DNA from: Maratus speciosus
Lineage: Eukaryota; Arthropoda; Arachnida; Araneae; Salticidae
DNA: 64,000 nt
Assembly: GCA_963932465.1 (NCBI GenBank)
Contig: OZ010792.1
Span: 20,427,632-20,491,631, forward strand
Direction of reading: 5' to 3'
Part shown: one piece after another, positions 1 through 11,480 of the stretch
How positions within the stretch are numbered: the stretch's first letter is position 1
How the letters are laid out: the number at the start of each line of letters is the position of its first letter
Notes under the pieces: model-generated
The model's input: only the letters and a program-made list of their open reading frames with translations
What the model was told of the DNA's origin: nothing
Databases searched by the model: none
Position numbers and translations under genes: made by a program

Positions 1-1389
1 CAAATGCAAAAAAATGGTGCAAATGACGTTTGTTTGCTTTGTTGTTTGTGTAACTAATGAAATTACTTATTCGCAGTTTTTATTATTTCTATAATTAGTT
101 GGTGTTTCCTTCAGGCCATATTTAATAGGCAGAGCACCTTTCCTTTTTTTTAAATTGGCAAAATGCCCTCTGACTTTTTAAAAGTAGTCAAATTTACCTT
201 TATTTGTACCCTCCCACATAGCAATTTTAGTAGCAATTTTAGTTAGTCAGAAACTTTTGGAACACCCTGTATGTATAATGAATTAGTCTCCATATTTAAT
301 GCCATGGTCAAATCGTATTTGCTTAGACAATTTACAGAAAACATACTTAGACCAAGAATACGTAAAGAAAAGAGAAATAAAATAAAATGAAATGAAATGA
401 AAAGGGAAAATTTAAAAAAATTACACATAAGGAATATCAAAATGAGGTGAAAACAACTTCCAAAGCAAAACACTTAGTCAGAAGCCACCATCTACACTTT
501 ACATGGAAAATATATGGGACAGGTAAATTCTGTACTGCGTAAAATTGCTTTCGCTATAAATATTTTTCGCATATACTGAATAAACAAGAATACAATTTAT
601 AAGAGAAGAAAATATTATCTGACAAGAAGATGGAATATCATAAACAAAAATCCCACGAGGATTGGCTGTCTGTTTGCATACTGATGCATTGTTTTCGGAA
701 ACAGTTTTTCCGTTACATCGTTTTACTCATCATTCTTTCAGGATTAAGCCATGAAGATTACGTGATGGATAATCGATACCTTTCAGAAAAGCAGTTGATG
801 TAGTTTTAGTGTGTGTGTACATAGTTTTTTATTACTCTCTGCAATGAAATAATATTGACAACATTCAATTCATTTCCTTTTATCGCTAGCTTTTGCTGAA
901 AATGATTGGTTAAAGTAACATACGAACTGCTACTTTACTTTTAAATGGGCTTGTAAGTGATAAAATGTTTTCTTTAGCAAGTACTACTTTAAACGCTTTA
1001 AGTAAAACCTCACTCGTGGTAAAAAATCGAAGTGTTTTTCTTTGTCATATATACAACTAATCTTTTATGCTGATTGTTCTTGACTAAATGTGATTTTTTT
1101 TAATTTAACTCTTAAAATTGTAAATAATTATTTAATAATAGTACAATTAAGACGTAAAATTTGAATAAAATAAGCACTAATGAGGAACTGTTTATATTTT
1201 TAAATAACATTAGCATGAATTCGATTTCAATTACACATTAAACATAATATTATTCAAATGACAGTTTGTTTATATTTATAAGCATGGATTCAAACGTTGT
1301 TGTTTTGTTTGTTTTTTTTTTTTCGATTACATTGTTACTAATAAATGCGTTTATCTCCACAATTTTGGCTAAATAGTTTGTTTTTAGCT
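1..1389. other. AT-rich stretch without genes
   Basis: I see no supported gene here; the open frames are short and low in complexity. Near 259-270 the string GGAACACCCTGT followed by A resembles a single outward end of a Tc1/mariner-type MITE (TACAGGGTGTTCC read on the minus strand), with no partner found. The rest is poly-T and TTTG-rich DNA. Confidence 0.6.
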
Positions 1390-2172
1390 CACCCAGTTTG
1401 TTTGTTTGTTTGTTTTTTAACCCTAAAGTCTGGCGTCAGATAATTAAAAAAAATTAAATCGTTAAAAACACCATAAAACCAGACAAAATCGTTTCGGTTC
1501 AAAATATAAAACAGATTTTATGTTTTTATTTTTATTTTATTTATTTATTTATTTTTTTTTGGGGGGGGGGGTGCAAAAAAGATGCTCTTTAATAATTTCA
1601 GGTGTGTTTGATTTATTCTCATAAGCATTAAATCTTGGGCATCTCCAAAGATAAATACTAATGGTTTTCGACAACACAGTTAATGCTGTCATAACCAATG
1701 TTGTACGAAATTGAAAGCCTCCTTACTATACCTTAGTATTGTTAATTTTGGTAGAATCAAAGTTTCATAAATTTATCTTCGACAAGATGGTGCAGCAGCA
1801 CGTTTAACACACGTTAGAAACATTTCCATCGAAGCCTACAAAACGATGCCACAGAATATTTAGTTAACACCTCCTTGAAATACGGGGTATTTTTTATACC
1901 ATTTAATTTTAATCAAGATTGGCACCAGAATTTTGATAAAATTTCATTTTTATAATTTCGGTGCAATAAATTATATACTTATTAATTAATTAATTAATTA
2001 GGATTTCGTTCATCTGACGAAACCCTATTCGTCTCTGTCTGTCTGTCTGTCCGTCACAAAGCCCGTTCTCAGAAACTATATATGCTGGAGACTTGAAATT
2101 TTGCATACTTATAGCTGGACACCTGAGATGAAACGACAAATCATAAAATTTTGAAAATGTCGTAATTAACGG
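1390..2172. repeat. Tandem duplication, copy 1 (783 bp)
   Basis: The block starts CACCCAGTTTG and ends CGTAATTAACGG, and is repeated directly afterwards at 2173-2937. Copy 1 is longer mainly because of an extra TTTA/TTTAT tract before the G run and a few extra bases near 1870. The two copies are otherwise nearly identical by eye, so the duplication is recent. The block includes a T-run/G-run microsatellite and the family K terminal segment. No coding potential is supported. Confidence 0.9.
1998..2170 (-). mobile_element. Family K Helitron-like 3' end (copy 1)
   Basis: Read on the minus strand, this holds one family K unit (CGACATTTTC, then ATTTTATGATTTGTCG), a CAGA microsatellite, and a tail with the hairpin TTTCGT-cagatga-ACGAAA. 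It ends CTAA (plus-strand 1998-2001) followed by T. A short 3' hairpin then CTRR and T is the known signature of Helitron 3' ends. The same tail recurs at 2763 and, on the plus strand, at 28650. Assignment to Helitrons is inference. Confidence 0.5.
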
Positions 2173-2937
2173 CACCCAGTTTGTTTGTTTGTTTGTTTTT
2201 TAACCCTAAAGTCTGGCGTCAGATAATTAAAAAAAATTAAATCGTTAAAAACACCATAAAACCAGACAAAATCGTTTCGGTTCAAAATATAAAACAGATT
2301 TTATGTTTTTATTTTTATTTTTTTTTTTGGGGGGGGGGGTGCAAAAAAGATGCTCTTTAATAATTTCAGGTGTGTTTGATTTATTCTCATAAGCATTAAA
2401 TCTTGGACATCTCCAAAGATAAATACTAATGGTTTTCGACAACACAGTTAATGCTGTCATAACCAATGTTGTACGAAATTGAAAGCTTCCTTACTATACC
2501 TTAGTATTGTTAATTTTGGTAGAATCAAAGTTTCATAAATTTATCTTCAACAAGATGGTGCAGCAGCACGTTTAACACACGTTAGAAATATTTCCATCGA
2601 AGCCTACAAAACGATGCCACAGAATATTTAGTTAACACCTTGAAATACGGGGTATTTTTTATACCATTTAATTTTAATCAAGATTGGCACCAGAATTTTG
2701 ATAAAATTTCATTTTTATAATTTCGGTGCAATAAATTATATACTTATTAATTAATTAATTAATTAGGATTTCGTTCATCTGACGAAACCCTATTCGTCTC
2801 TGTCTGTCTGTCTGTCCGTCACAAAGCCCGTTCTCAGAAACTATATATGCTGGAGACTTGAAATTTTGCATACTTATAGCTGGACACCTGAGATGAAACG
2901 ACAAATCATAAAATTTTGAAAATGTCGTAATTAACGG
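2173..2937. repeat. Tandem duplication, copy 2 (765 bp)
   Basis: This is the direct copy of 1390-2172, differing by small indels in the T-rich tract and scattered substitutions. The sequence leaves the repeat after CGTAATTAACGG at 2937. The offset is 783 bp. Confidence 0.9.
2763..2935 (-). mobile_element. Family K Helitron-like 3' end (copy 2)
   Basis: Second copy of the minus-strand tail with hairpin TTTCGT-cagatga-ACGAAA and terminal CTAA (plus-strand 2763-2766). It is present because the whole block was tandemly duplicated, not because of an independent insertion. Confidence 0.5.
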
Positions 2938-3373
2938 GTGTTATTAATCTACTTTTTTTACTTTATTAATTTACTTTTACTTACTGGACATTTATAAATC
3001 TACTTGTATCTCAGAAAGTTTTCGGGCAAGAAATTTTTAACTTACATAGACAGACGCAGAAAAATTTCTACTTTGATTTGGTATACAGATCGTTTTCTGC
3101 GATGTGTATACGTGAAAAAATCCTCTAAAAATCGATCGATAAAATTTTAATTTTCTTCCATTACGAAAGCACCTGTCGATAGCTTTGATTTCGGACGGCT
3201 GCAATAATTTTTCCTCTCCAGACATACGGCGCTTGGTCACGTGGTATCTCATAGTAGGATATTTTAATACGAAATTTAAACTTTTTAAATATTAAGTTTT
3301 TTGATTAAATTTTCAGACATCCCGACGTGAAATTTTTCGCTGATTTTGTTGATACCCATTTCTAAGTCCTATC
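2938..3373. other. Unassigned AT-rich spacer
   Basis: No gene or clear repeat boundary is visible between the tandem duplication and the piggyBac element. The minus frame at 3037-3252 has no recognisable domain. Confidence 0.4.
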
Positions 3374-3377
3374 TTAA

Positions 3378-4022
3378 CCCCTTGACATATCATTAAACAC
3401 AAAAGTAATGTGTCTAGAAATACTATTTATTTATCGGTTGTTATGGCATTCAAATGTAGCTTTGTATCTTGTTCAAAATACTTTATTTGAATAACAAAAC
3501 GTCAAACTTAGTGTTACAACAAAAAATAAATATATTTTATAACTATTATATTAGATGCAAATTATTAATTAAAATTATCTAATGTATGAAATTTTTCAAA
3601 ACAGTTCGGAATGTGCAATGTTCAGTAAATGGTATTATGTTTGGAATATTTTCTTTATCTTCCCATTGCCATTCTTCAATATTTTCTGATGAATCTGATT
3701 CATCACTGCTGGATATAGGTCTTACTCGTTTACGAACATTTCGGAATAAACTACTCTCTTCAGAAATTTCGATCGAACTACTGGCTGCATCTTCATCCTC
3801 ACTTTCGAAAAATAAATTCGTTTCGGACATACCGTTCGATTATTTTAACGTTAAAAATTCTAAACTGTGCGGAATTATTAATTTCTTAATATAGAAATGA
3901 TCTTTGATTGCACCGTAAACAACAACTCGCAACGGAATGTTGAAGACGTCTGAGACGCGCCAATTATTGTTTTGACATAAGAAACAAATGACGTCTCCCA
4001 GACGTCTTCGTATGTCAAGGGG
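3378..4022 (-). mobile_element. Internally deleted piggyBac element (645 bp)
   Basis: The element is bounded by TTAA at 3374-3377 and 4023-4026, the target-site duplication diagnostic of piggyBac. Its terminal inverted repeats are CCCCTTGACATA (3378 on) and TATGTCAAGGGG (4011-4022). Inside the right end there are repeated GACGTCT motifs (3945-4008), possible subterminal transposase sites. The only coding part is an N-terminal transposase fragment on the minus strand (3579-3830). An autonomous piggyBac is about 2-3 kb, so most of the body has been lost. It could move only with transposase supplied in trans. Confidence 0.88.
3579..3830 (-). pseudogene. piggyBac transposase N-terminal fragment
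   Basis: An 83-residue minus-strand frame begins with ATG at 3828-3830, shortly inside the right inverted repeat. It is acidic and serine-rich (FFESEDEDAASSS near residue 7, SSSDESDSSENIEEW in the middle). That composition is typical of the disordered N-terminus ahead of the DDE domain in piggyBac transposases. It stops at 3579-3581 before any catalytic aspartate or C-terminal cysteine domain. Position between TTAA-flanked inverted repeats supports the call more than the peptide alone. It is not expected to be functional as a transposase. Confidence 0.7.
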
Positions 4023-4149
4023 TTAATTACAAACTCAGATATTTATTATTATTTAATTAATTGCTTTTATTTCTATCAAAGGCCTAGATTAAAATGTAGG
4101 CACATGCTTTTTTAACCACGATTTCATTTAAATTAGGAAATCTAACAAT

Positions 4150-4770
4150 TTGCGTGGGGTTTTTTGACGGCGTGCTATGAGATAAGTATTACTTATTCAA
4201 TATCAAAAAGTTTATAAGTGTTCATACCACTATTTTCGAATAGTAATTTCAGCAAATATCTTAAATTATTGGTTAAGACCGCCACCCTCCCCACCCATTT
4301 ATCTACAGAAAGGTTGCGTGAAGAAGATTCGTTCAGATACCCTTTTGTTAAGAATAGAGTGCGCTCTGTGGTGATGGAATGTGGAACTAACATAACGCGA
4401 TTTTGTTAAAATTAGGAATATAACAAGGCGATCTGTTTGAAACTTTAAGATAGTTTATAACACACAAGATAAAGTGTAAAAAAGAATGGCGCGTGAAATT
4501 CCGGGGGGGGGGGGGTGGAGGGGCGCTAGATTTCTTTTTAAAGAATTAGCGTCTCTGACCTTTTTAGATGCCGTTTTTTGAGGGAGTTCTCAGATATATG
4601 CTACTTATTAAATATAAAAATGTCAAAATTTTAGTTACCACTATTTCCGAATAGTAATTTCAGCAAATTCGTTAATTTCTCTCTTAAGACCGCCACCAAC
4701 TCGACTAGCATATCTCATGATAGGTTGTTTAACGGAGTTACGTTCAGATACAGTCAATAACTGTACCAAA
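4150..4770 (+). repeat. Diverged tandem pair, period about 410 bp
   Basis: Two diverged units share TTTTTTGA, then CCACTATTT-CGAATAGTAAT, TTTCAGCAAAT and TTAAGACCGCCACC. They are spaced about 410 bp apart (core at about 4226 and 4640). A G-run (4502-4513) lies between them. No gene is visible, and the overlapping open frames are by-products of the repeat. Confidence 0.65.
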
Positions 4771-4919
4771 ATTAAACAGAGTTAAAATCTTCAAGTAAAC
4801 TATAAGAATGGAAAAATCTAGCGAAATATGTTAACAGAATCAATTCTGCCCATCACGAAGCAGCTGAAATCAGCAAAAACATGTTCGTGAATGATGCTGA
4901 CGTTATGGTGACGGTGACA

Positions 4920-5060
4920 ATGACCAAACCAAAAAATTTTGCTTTTACTGCAATTTTTTTAACTTCTAAACATCGCACAATTTCAAATTTTACAACCTCG
5001 AGTAGGAAAAAAATGTACTTTCAAATGCAATTTGTTTTAAAATAGCTATTTTGTTTATAG
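4920..5060 (-). mobile_element. Family C repeat fragment
   Basis: Minus-strand reading matches the family C terminal segment: AAATTGCATTTGAAAGTACATT, a short linker, then ATTTTACACCGT/GGTGTAAAAATT-like sequence, GCGATGTTTAGAAGTT and TTGCAGTAAAAG. The same segment recurs near 9.6, 10.95, 14.45, 47.5, 49.9, 50.8, 53.05 and 58.8 kb. Confidence 0.6.
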
Positions 5061-5169
5061 TTTTAAAATAATTGTCAAAAATTTTTTTTAATCTACGTAC
5101 AAACATATTAGCGAAGATTAAGATATTTTTAACAGTTGAAAAATTTAACCATCAAACAAAATTTAAACT

Positions 5170-5415
5170 TCACAAATAAATTAAAAAAACATGAATTTGA
5201 CCTATATTTAATGTAACTACGTGCTTTTAAACAATTGAAATATCTAGAACTACCATAAATGCTTTTTTGTGTAATTGGTGGACAATCTAATAAAATATGC
5301 TAAATGTAAAATATCTATTAGAGTTTTCAATAAAAAACGATTTCCATCTAGTATTTCTGTGCACCAGTAGTATATCAGGCATCTTCAACCGTAAAAATAC
5401 CAGGAATTTTACTTA
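5170..5415. other. Unassigned AT-rich spacer
   Basis: Sequence between a family C fragment and the GC-rich start of family A. No gene or repeat boundary is seen. Confidence 0.35.
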
Positions 5416-6224
5416 TAAGCAGACCCGGCCGGCGTTGCCCGGTGTTTGTAAATAATAACCTTAAACATAACTTAAGTTTGTATGACTTTATATCTTTGGA
5501 AATTCTTTTAAATGAACCTAATTTCGGAGGACCCATTGCGTTCCGCAGCGTGTAGTGTGTTCCCATCAAACTTCTTTCCGAACGAACCTCTAATCTAGAT
5601 CCCCACTACCTATGGCAGCATTTAACGGAAGTGCCCGCACGTGCCGGAGAAATCGAAAAACAAGTTGAGTGAGCCAAACCTCGTAGGAATCAAGCCCACA
5701 GAATCAAAAAAAAAAGAGAATGCTCCATTAATGTTAGAAAATGTTAGTAACTAAAGTCTAAGATAAAATTTCATAATACAGAAAGCAGCTGAATTGCAAT
5801 CTAAGTTGAAGGAAGCAAATCCCGTTGAAATTGGGCCCTTAAACCCGAGAAGAAATAACGCACCATCAAGCGGTGAAGATGCCTCCTCACCTTGTAAATT
5901 TCATGAATTACTGTTTGCATTAACACGATATTTAATAAACGGATGAAATCCCTTATCTAAAGTTACCGTTAAAGTAACGCGATTTTTAATTTACGGCTGT
6001 AGTGAGTAGACGTAAATTGATGCTGAAAAAAGAGATTAATGTTCGAAAAAGGTCGTAGCTGAGATATAAAGAAAGACTGACCCTAGAGGCCAGGGTCTTA
6101 ACTGGAATATAGTTGGGTATAAGACATTTTTTAGGGATTTTAAAGTAGCTGGAAGACGCTAAAACTATGTTAAAGAAAAATTGCAATAAAATAGGATAGT
6201 ATTTAAAGAAGCTGCAGCAAAGGC

Positions 6225-6270
6225 CCCAAGAAGACGATTAATATTCAAAATTAGTGATAGCTAAAGTCTG

Positions 6271-6321
<51 letters not shown>

Positions 6322-7480
6322 TCGTTTATGTAGTAGCTGGAGAACCTAAGAAATTGTTAGGAAAAAAAATTCGTGAATCAGACCATTTTTAAGGGAGCTA
6401 TAACAGGGGGCTCAAAAGGGCCCAACTGATAGTTGAGAGCAGGGCCGTAACATGAAAACAGGTTTAAATACTTTGCGTTTTAGATCTTCAATTAATCAAA
6501 ATTAATCATAGGGTATGAAATAATCATTAGAATAATATTTTAAAGAAATGCGCGAAAATGGTGTAAATGCTTAAAAAGGGACCCTAAAGCCCCAATAAAA
6601 ATATGAGGGTGTTGGTCTAGTTGGAAGAGTCTAAGACTCAATTTTAAAATTAGGCAATGAGAGGTGAGAAAATTAGGGTGTAAAAAATGCATAGCACAAA
6701 AAAAGTTCAAGGGGCCCCCTGAACGAGCCCTACAGGAACCTAAGGTGCCCATGATTTTAACTGGAATATAGAAACTGGAGAATAACTAAATGGAAAAATG
6801 ATTCCAAAAATGAAGATCGGATTAAGAGGGAAAATTTATTAATAATTTATGGTGCAAAAGCTTCAAGGGGCATTGTACCGGGACCCAAGGGGAAAGGGAT
6901 TTAAGTGGCATGTACATTGGTATAAATACAATTTTAAAGAAGACGATTTATATTCAAAACTGGTGGTAGTTGAAGTCTGAAATGTTTTTTTGTCGTTCAT
7001 GTTATAGCTGGAGAACCTAAGATGTTGTTAGAAAAAAAAAGCTAATGAATCGGACTATTTTTAAGGGAGTTACAATAGGGGGCCCAAAAGGGGCCAACTG
7101 ATAGTTGAGAACAGGGCAACATGAAAACATGTTACAACGTTTTAGTACTTAGCGTTTTAGATCTTCGACTAGTCAAGATTAAGTATAGGGTATGAATTAA
7201 TCATTAGAATATAATTTGAAAGAAATGTGCAAAAAATTGGGGAAATGCTTAAAAAAGGCCCTAGGATCCCAATAAAAATATGTGAGTGTTGGTCTAAGGA
7301 GAAGAGTTCAAGACTCAACTTTAAAATTACGCACTGCGAAGGTGAGGACCGGGCCCTACGGGACACTAGACGAGCCCATTTTCTTAACTGTAATGTAGAA
7401 ACGGGAGAATAACTAAATGGAGAAAGTATCCCAAGCATGAAGATCGGATAAAAAGGAATCAATTTATTAACAATTTAGTG
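6225..7480 (+). repeat. Higher-order direct duplication inside family A
   Basis: Blocks of about 700 bp at 6225-6935 and 6938-7480 align through shared strings: AGACGATTAATATTCAAA, GTAGCTGGAGAACCTAAGA, GGGCCCAACTGATAGTTGAGA, TAGGGTATGAA and AAATATGAGGGTGTTGGTCTA versus their counterparts. Each block holds diverged versions of the ~153-bp unit. The duplication therefore acted on several units at once, as unequal exchange in satellites does. Confidence 0.75.
6273..6320. repeat. 48-nt poly-T tract
   Basis: An uninterrupted run of 48 T. The paralogous position in the second block (near 6984) has only seven T, so this copy expanded after duplication or the run is an assembly artefact. Confidence 0.95.
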
Positions 7481-8275
7481 CACTAAAACTTCAAGGGGCC
7501 CTGTACCGGGCCCCTTGCAAGGGTGCCAAGTTCTTAACTAAAATGTAGAAATGGAGTAGAAACTAAAAGGAGAATTCACCCCAAAAATGATGAAGATCGG
7601 ATAGAAAAGAGGCATGTTATATTAACAATTTAGTGCGCTAAAACTTCAAGGGGCCCTGTACTTGGCCCCTTGACAGGATGCCAGAGTCTTAACTGAAATG
7701 TAGTAATGGGGCAAAAACTGAAAGGAAAATTTGCCCCAAAAACGACGAAGATCGGATAGAAAAGAGGCATATTATTAAATATTTAGTGCACTAAAACTTC
7801 AAGGGTCCCGGTACAGGGCCCCTTGCAAGGGTGCCTGAGACTTACTTGAAATGTAGAAATGGGGCAGAGACTGAAAAAAGAATTCACCCCCAAAACAAAG
7901 AAGATCGGATAGAAAAGAGGCATGTTATTAACAATTTAGTGCACTAAAACTTTAAGGGGCCCTGTACTGGGCCCTTTGCAAGGGTTCCAAGGTCTTAACT
8001 GAATTGTAGAAATGGGGCAGAAACTGAAAGGAGAATTCACACCGAAAACGAAGAAGATCGGATAGAAAAGAGGCATGTTATTAACAATTTAGTGCACTAA
8101 AACTTGAAGGGGGCCTGTACTGGGCCCCTTGCAAGGGTGTCAGGGTCTTAACTGAAATGTAGAAATGGGGTATAAACTTAAAGGAGAATTCACCTCAAAA
8201 ATAACTAAGATTGGATAGAAAAAAGGCATGTTATTAATAATTTAGTGCGTAAAAACATAAAGGGGCCCAGGCCTC
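7440..8275 (+). repeat. Minisatellite, 153-bp period
   Basis: The anchor GATCGG starts at 7442, 7595, 7750, 7903 and 8056, with GATTGG at 8209, so the spacing is 153-155 bp. Each unit reads AGAAAAGAGGCATGTTATTA, CAATTTAGTGCACTAAAAC, AAGGGGCCCTGTAC-GGGCCCCTTG (a hairpin), TCTTAACTGAAATGTAGAAA and GGAGAATTCACC. The unit length is close to nucleosome-core size. Open frames here are by-products. Confidence 0.92.
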
Positions 8276-8436
8276 CCGGCCCTTAAAAAATTAAAAATCT
8301 GAGCCTCAGGTGCATCAGGACCTATCTTGGTCTAGTCACATCTAAATTTTCAGACCTCTACGTGCGGTAGTTTTCGCTAGCCATCGCACACAGACAGACA
8401 CACACACAGAGCGATTTGTTCTTTTATTATTACTAG

Positions 8437-9800
8437 TTGCGTAGCAACCCGTTGTGTTGCTTTTGAATTGCATGAGACAATCGATCTTTTTGCGAAAAAT
8501 GAAATCTTAACTTTATTGTAAATTTAGAAAGTCATTGCAATATTAATTTTATTAAATATAATATTTCAAATAATAAGTTATATTTACAATTTAAGTCAAA
8601 ACTTTCCCAATAAAAATGCACATATTCCATAACTTTATTTGCCTAGAGCTTTTCGCTCTTCCAAGATTTTGCTTCGAATTTCGGAGTTCGTAGATATGAT
8701 GTCATTTGGGTCAACTTATACAAAAAGAATTTGTTTGGACGAATTTATTCAGAAGCATTTTATATTTGTGAATTAAAATAAATATTTAAAGAATTATTTT
8801 TTTTTCTCGCTAAAACTTTTCTCTTTTTTTTTCTCGCTATTTCACATTTTTAATGTCCGCTTCTGAAATGTTTTATTAGCCATCTTAAGGCAATGGTTGA
8901 AAACCTACTTTACGACTTTAAATTAAATGAAAATAACGTACGATGTTTTTTTTTCTTTTGATGTCAACAAAATTTATCTCAATGTTCCAGTCGAGAGTCG
9001 AATATGTGTTTCTAAAATAAACGGATTCCTGAAGCTTGAATATGTGTGAGTTCGTATTTCGTGAAATTTTCTTGAAAACTACAATCATTTTTTCACTATT
9101 TATTCAAATATACGTTAATTTCATTTTAAAAATGATTTCAAACAATGATACCTAATAATCCTTGTAATTTTCCTTTTTCTCTCTTTTATCCACAAAAATG
9201 GAGCAATTTTAGTTTCCATCATTACAGAAATGTCATCAAAATAACGTAAAAATTTATATCTCGAAAACTAAACAAATTTTAAAATTCTACGACCACGTTT
9301 AACATCCTCGGACCCATGCGGATAACTGGCGTTAATTTGATCACCCAACATTCCATATTCAAGGATGAACAGCTGTGAAATACAAATGGACAGTCACTTT
9401 TTAATATAATAGATTCATGAAGTTTTAATTTTGCTATAAAAAATTAGTCAGGGACAAATGCTGAATTATTTATATTATTTTAAGTGCAAATGGCTTATTC
9501 CGTAATGGAGCCTGCACGTAGTGGATATTGATTGAAAAACATTATTCTTGAAAATTATTTAAAAAGACATAATAAATAAATCAATTAAGATAAAGTTTTC
9601 AAGAAAATTGCATTTGAAAGTAGATTTTTTTCCCTATATAACGGGTGTAAAAATTGAAGATGCGCGATGTTTAGAGATTCAAAAAATTGCAGTAGCAAAG
9701 ATTGCAAATCCGACATTTAATCGTCAAGCGTTGGCCATTCTCAAAATGACGCCAGCAGTACGCACGGACATATTTTTCCTTTAGATAGATTTTCAAACGT
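8437..9800 (+). mobile_element. Family C repeat, long copy
   Basis: It starts directly after the family A end, with AGTTGCGTAGCAACCC (a small hairpin, TTGC-gta-GCAA). It ends in the family C tail: TTGAAAGTAGATTTTTTTCC, AACGGGTGTAAAAATTGAAG, GCGCGATGTTTAGAGATTC, then ACGCACGGACATATTTTTCC and TTTAGATAGATT. Other copies keep an inverted pair in the tail (for example ACGTCCGCGTT-ACACGGACG near 53.17 kb), like a Helitron 3' hairpin. No coding sequence is seen. Confidence 0.5.
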
Positions 9801-10429
9801 GAAGTTCCGCTTGTCAGCTAAAACTTTGCATGTGAAAATGTATTCTTTTGGCTTTAGGGTCTAATTTCAGTACCGCGAAGTACAAATTCCAGAAACTGAT
9901 GTCTTTTAGATGTATTCGTGTAAAAATATGTAGTTTTATCAAAGAAAAGGATTGTTTTCTTTTAAATATGGCACGTACAGAAGCATTACGCCAAGTGTCT
10001 CAAATTCGGTATCAGCCGAATGAAAATATATTGTAACATTAGCTTTATGAGCGAAAATGTTTTTTAAATAGCGACGTCATTTTCTGTTCAGACTTAAAAT
10101 AAAGTTATTTTTAATTGTAATGAGTAAATTGTATCAATAAGGATAAATAAATCCCAATATTTCTTTTTTTTCTGCAACAGTGGAAATAATATGATTGCTA
10201 CCATTTTGATGAAATTTCAAAAAATCTTTTCAAGTTAAATTAAAAATGTAAAAGTGGAAATATTTAGAAAATAGCCAGTGCGAGGACATCTACAAATGAA
10301 CAGCTTTCATTTAAAAAGAGAATTATTAGCAAAATTGGTACAGTAGAAAGTTCAAGGAAGATGTCTAAAAAAGCTATCTTGTGTTTTCAATACATAGATT
10401 CTTTTTTCTCTTTTACTTTAACAGTTGCC

Positions 10430-11155
10430 TAGCAACTCTATTTCATACAAATTACATTTAAAAGCACATATTTTTCCCAATTCGGCTCGAAAAATTTAAA
10501 TTGTTCGACTACATATATGTTAAATTCGTGCTTTTTTATATATTATTCTTTCATTTATTTATTGATGAAGCTTTAATTTCTTTGTAGAAAATTAGCGGGA
10601 CAGAAATTCTGAACTTTTTTTAATGTGCAAATTGTTTATTAATATTTCGCAATGGAGCCGGCACGGCAAAATCATTTAACTGATAAATAACAACGAAATA
10701 AAGCCTAAACTCACTGGGTTTTATAACAGACGATATTCTTGACATAGCACTATTTTAATTTCAATTTTTTTCGGTTTTTATGAGAAAATGGCATCAAAAG
10801 ATACAGCAGTCTACTATTTTCATTTTTTCCCTCTTTAGTTTCAACAGAAATTTAGTACTTCAGCTGCCACAATTACAAAAAAAGTAATAAAAACTACAAA
10901 AAAATTAATATCTTAAAATTAAAATGAGATACAGCTTTCAAACAAATTGCATTTTAAAGAGAATTTTTTTCGTTATACAGCGGTGTAAAAATTTAAAATG
11001 TGCGATGTTTAGAAGTATAAAAATTTGCAGTAGAGAAAATTACAAAACCAAAATTTTATTTCAAATTTCAAAGTGTTGCCATTCGCAAAATGACGTATGC
11101 GTTACGCACAGATATGTTTGTCTTTTATAATATAGATAGATAGATAAAAATATTT
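10430..11155 (+). mobile_element. Family C repeat, second copy
   Basis: It begins CAGTTGCCTAGCAACTC, matching the 8436 start, and ends TTACGCACAGATATGTTTGTC with ATAATATAGATAGATAGAT. Internal shared blocks include GAAGCTTTAATTT-TTTGTAGAAAATTAG and GCAATGGAGCCGGCACG (versus 9507 on). About 630 bp of unassigned AT-rich sequence lies between the copies. Confidence 0.5.
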
Positions 11156-11470
11156 CTCACCAGTATTTTTATTTGAAATTATTTGTGTTTGTTTAAGTTT
11201 CCGTGTATTTCTTTATCGTGTTATTTTATGGAGGAATTTCTGGTTCAATTATACTTTCATTTCGTATTGATCAAATTAGCGGTTGTTGATATATTTGATG
11301 TTAACTCGGGCAGCCCGTACTAGATTACTTGGTTTCTGTAAAAGAAGGTGCCTGTAGCTTTCAGGAATGTCTATGGTAAAAGATAGAGTCGTAGAAAACG
11401 CTTAAACAAAAGCTAATCGTGAATAACCAGTTTGTTTAAGTAACTATACTGAAGAGGCTGGTGTACGCAA
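11156..11470. other. Unassigned spacer
   Basis: No gene, tRNA or recognised repeat was found between the family C tail and the MITE at 11481. Confidence 0.35.
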
Positions 11471-11480
11471 GGGAAAAAAT

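Larger units (their letters stand above)
5420..8436 (+). mobile_element. Family A Helitron-like minisatellite element
   Basis: About 3 kb of non-coding repeat. The left part begins near the GC-rich string CCCGGCCGGCGTTGCCCGG (5424 on). The middle is tandem ~153-bp units, some in a higher-order duplication. The right end has a CAGACAGACACACACACAG microsatellite (8391-8409), then a tail ending CTAG (8433-8436) before T. Tandem core, microsatellite and short 3' tail ending CTRR-T match known non-autonomous Helitrons (HINE/DINE/pearl). The 5' boundary is uncertain, and a Rep/helicase gene is absent. Confidence 0.5.

Noticed and set aside
243..473. Minus-strand 76-codon frame
   Set aside because: Phe/Leu/Ser-rich frame driven by AT composition; no domain, no splice context.
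1998..2012. Hammerhead motif from CTGACGAAAC near 2015
   Set aside because: CTGACGAAAC lacks a stem II between the two core boxes; it is the hairpin loop of the family K tail.
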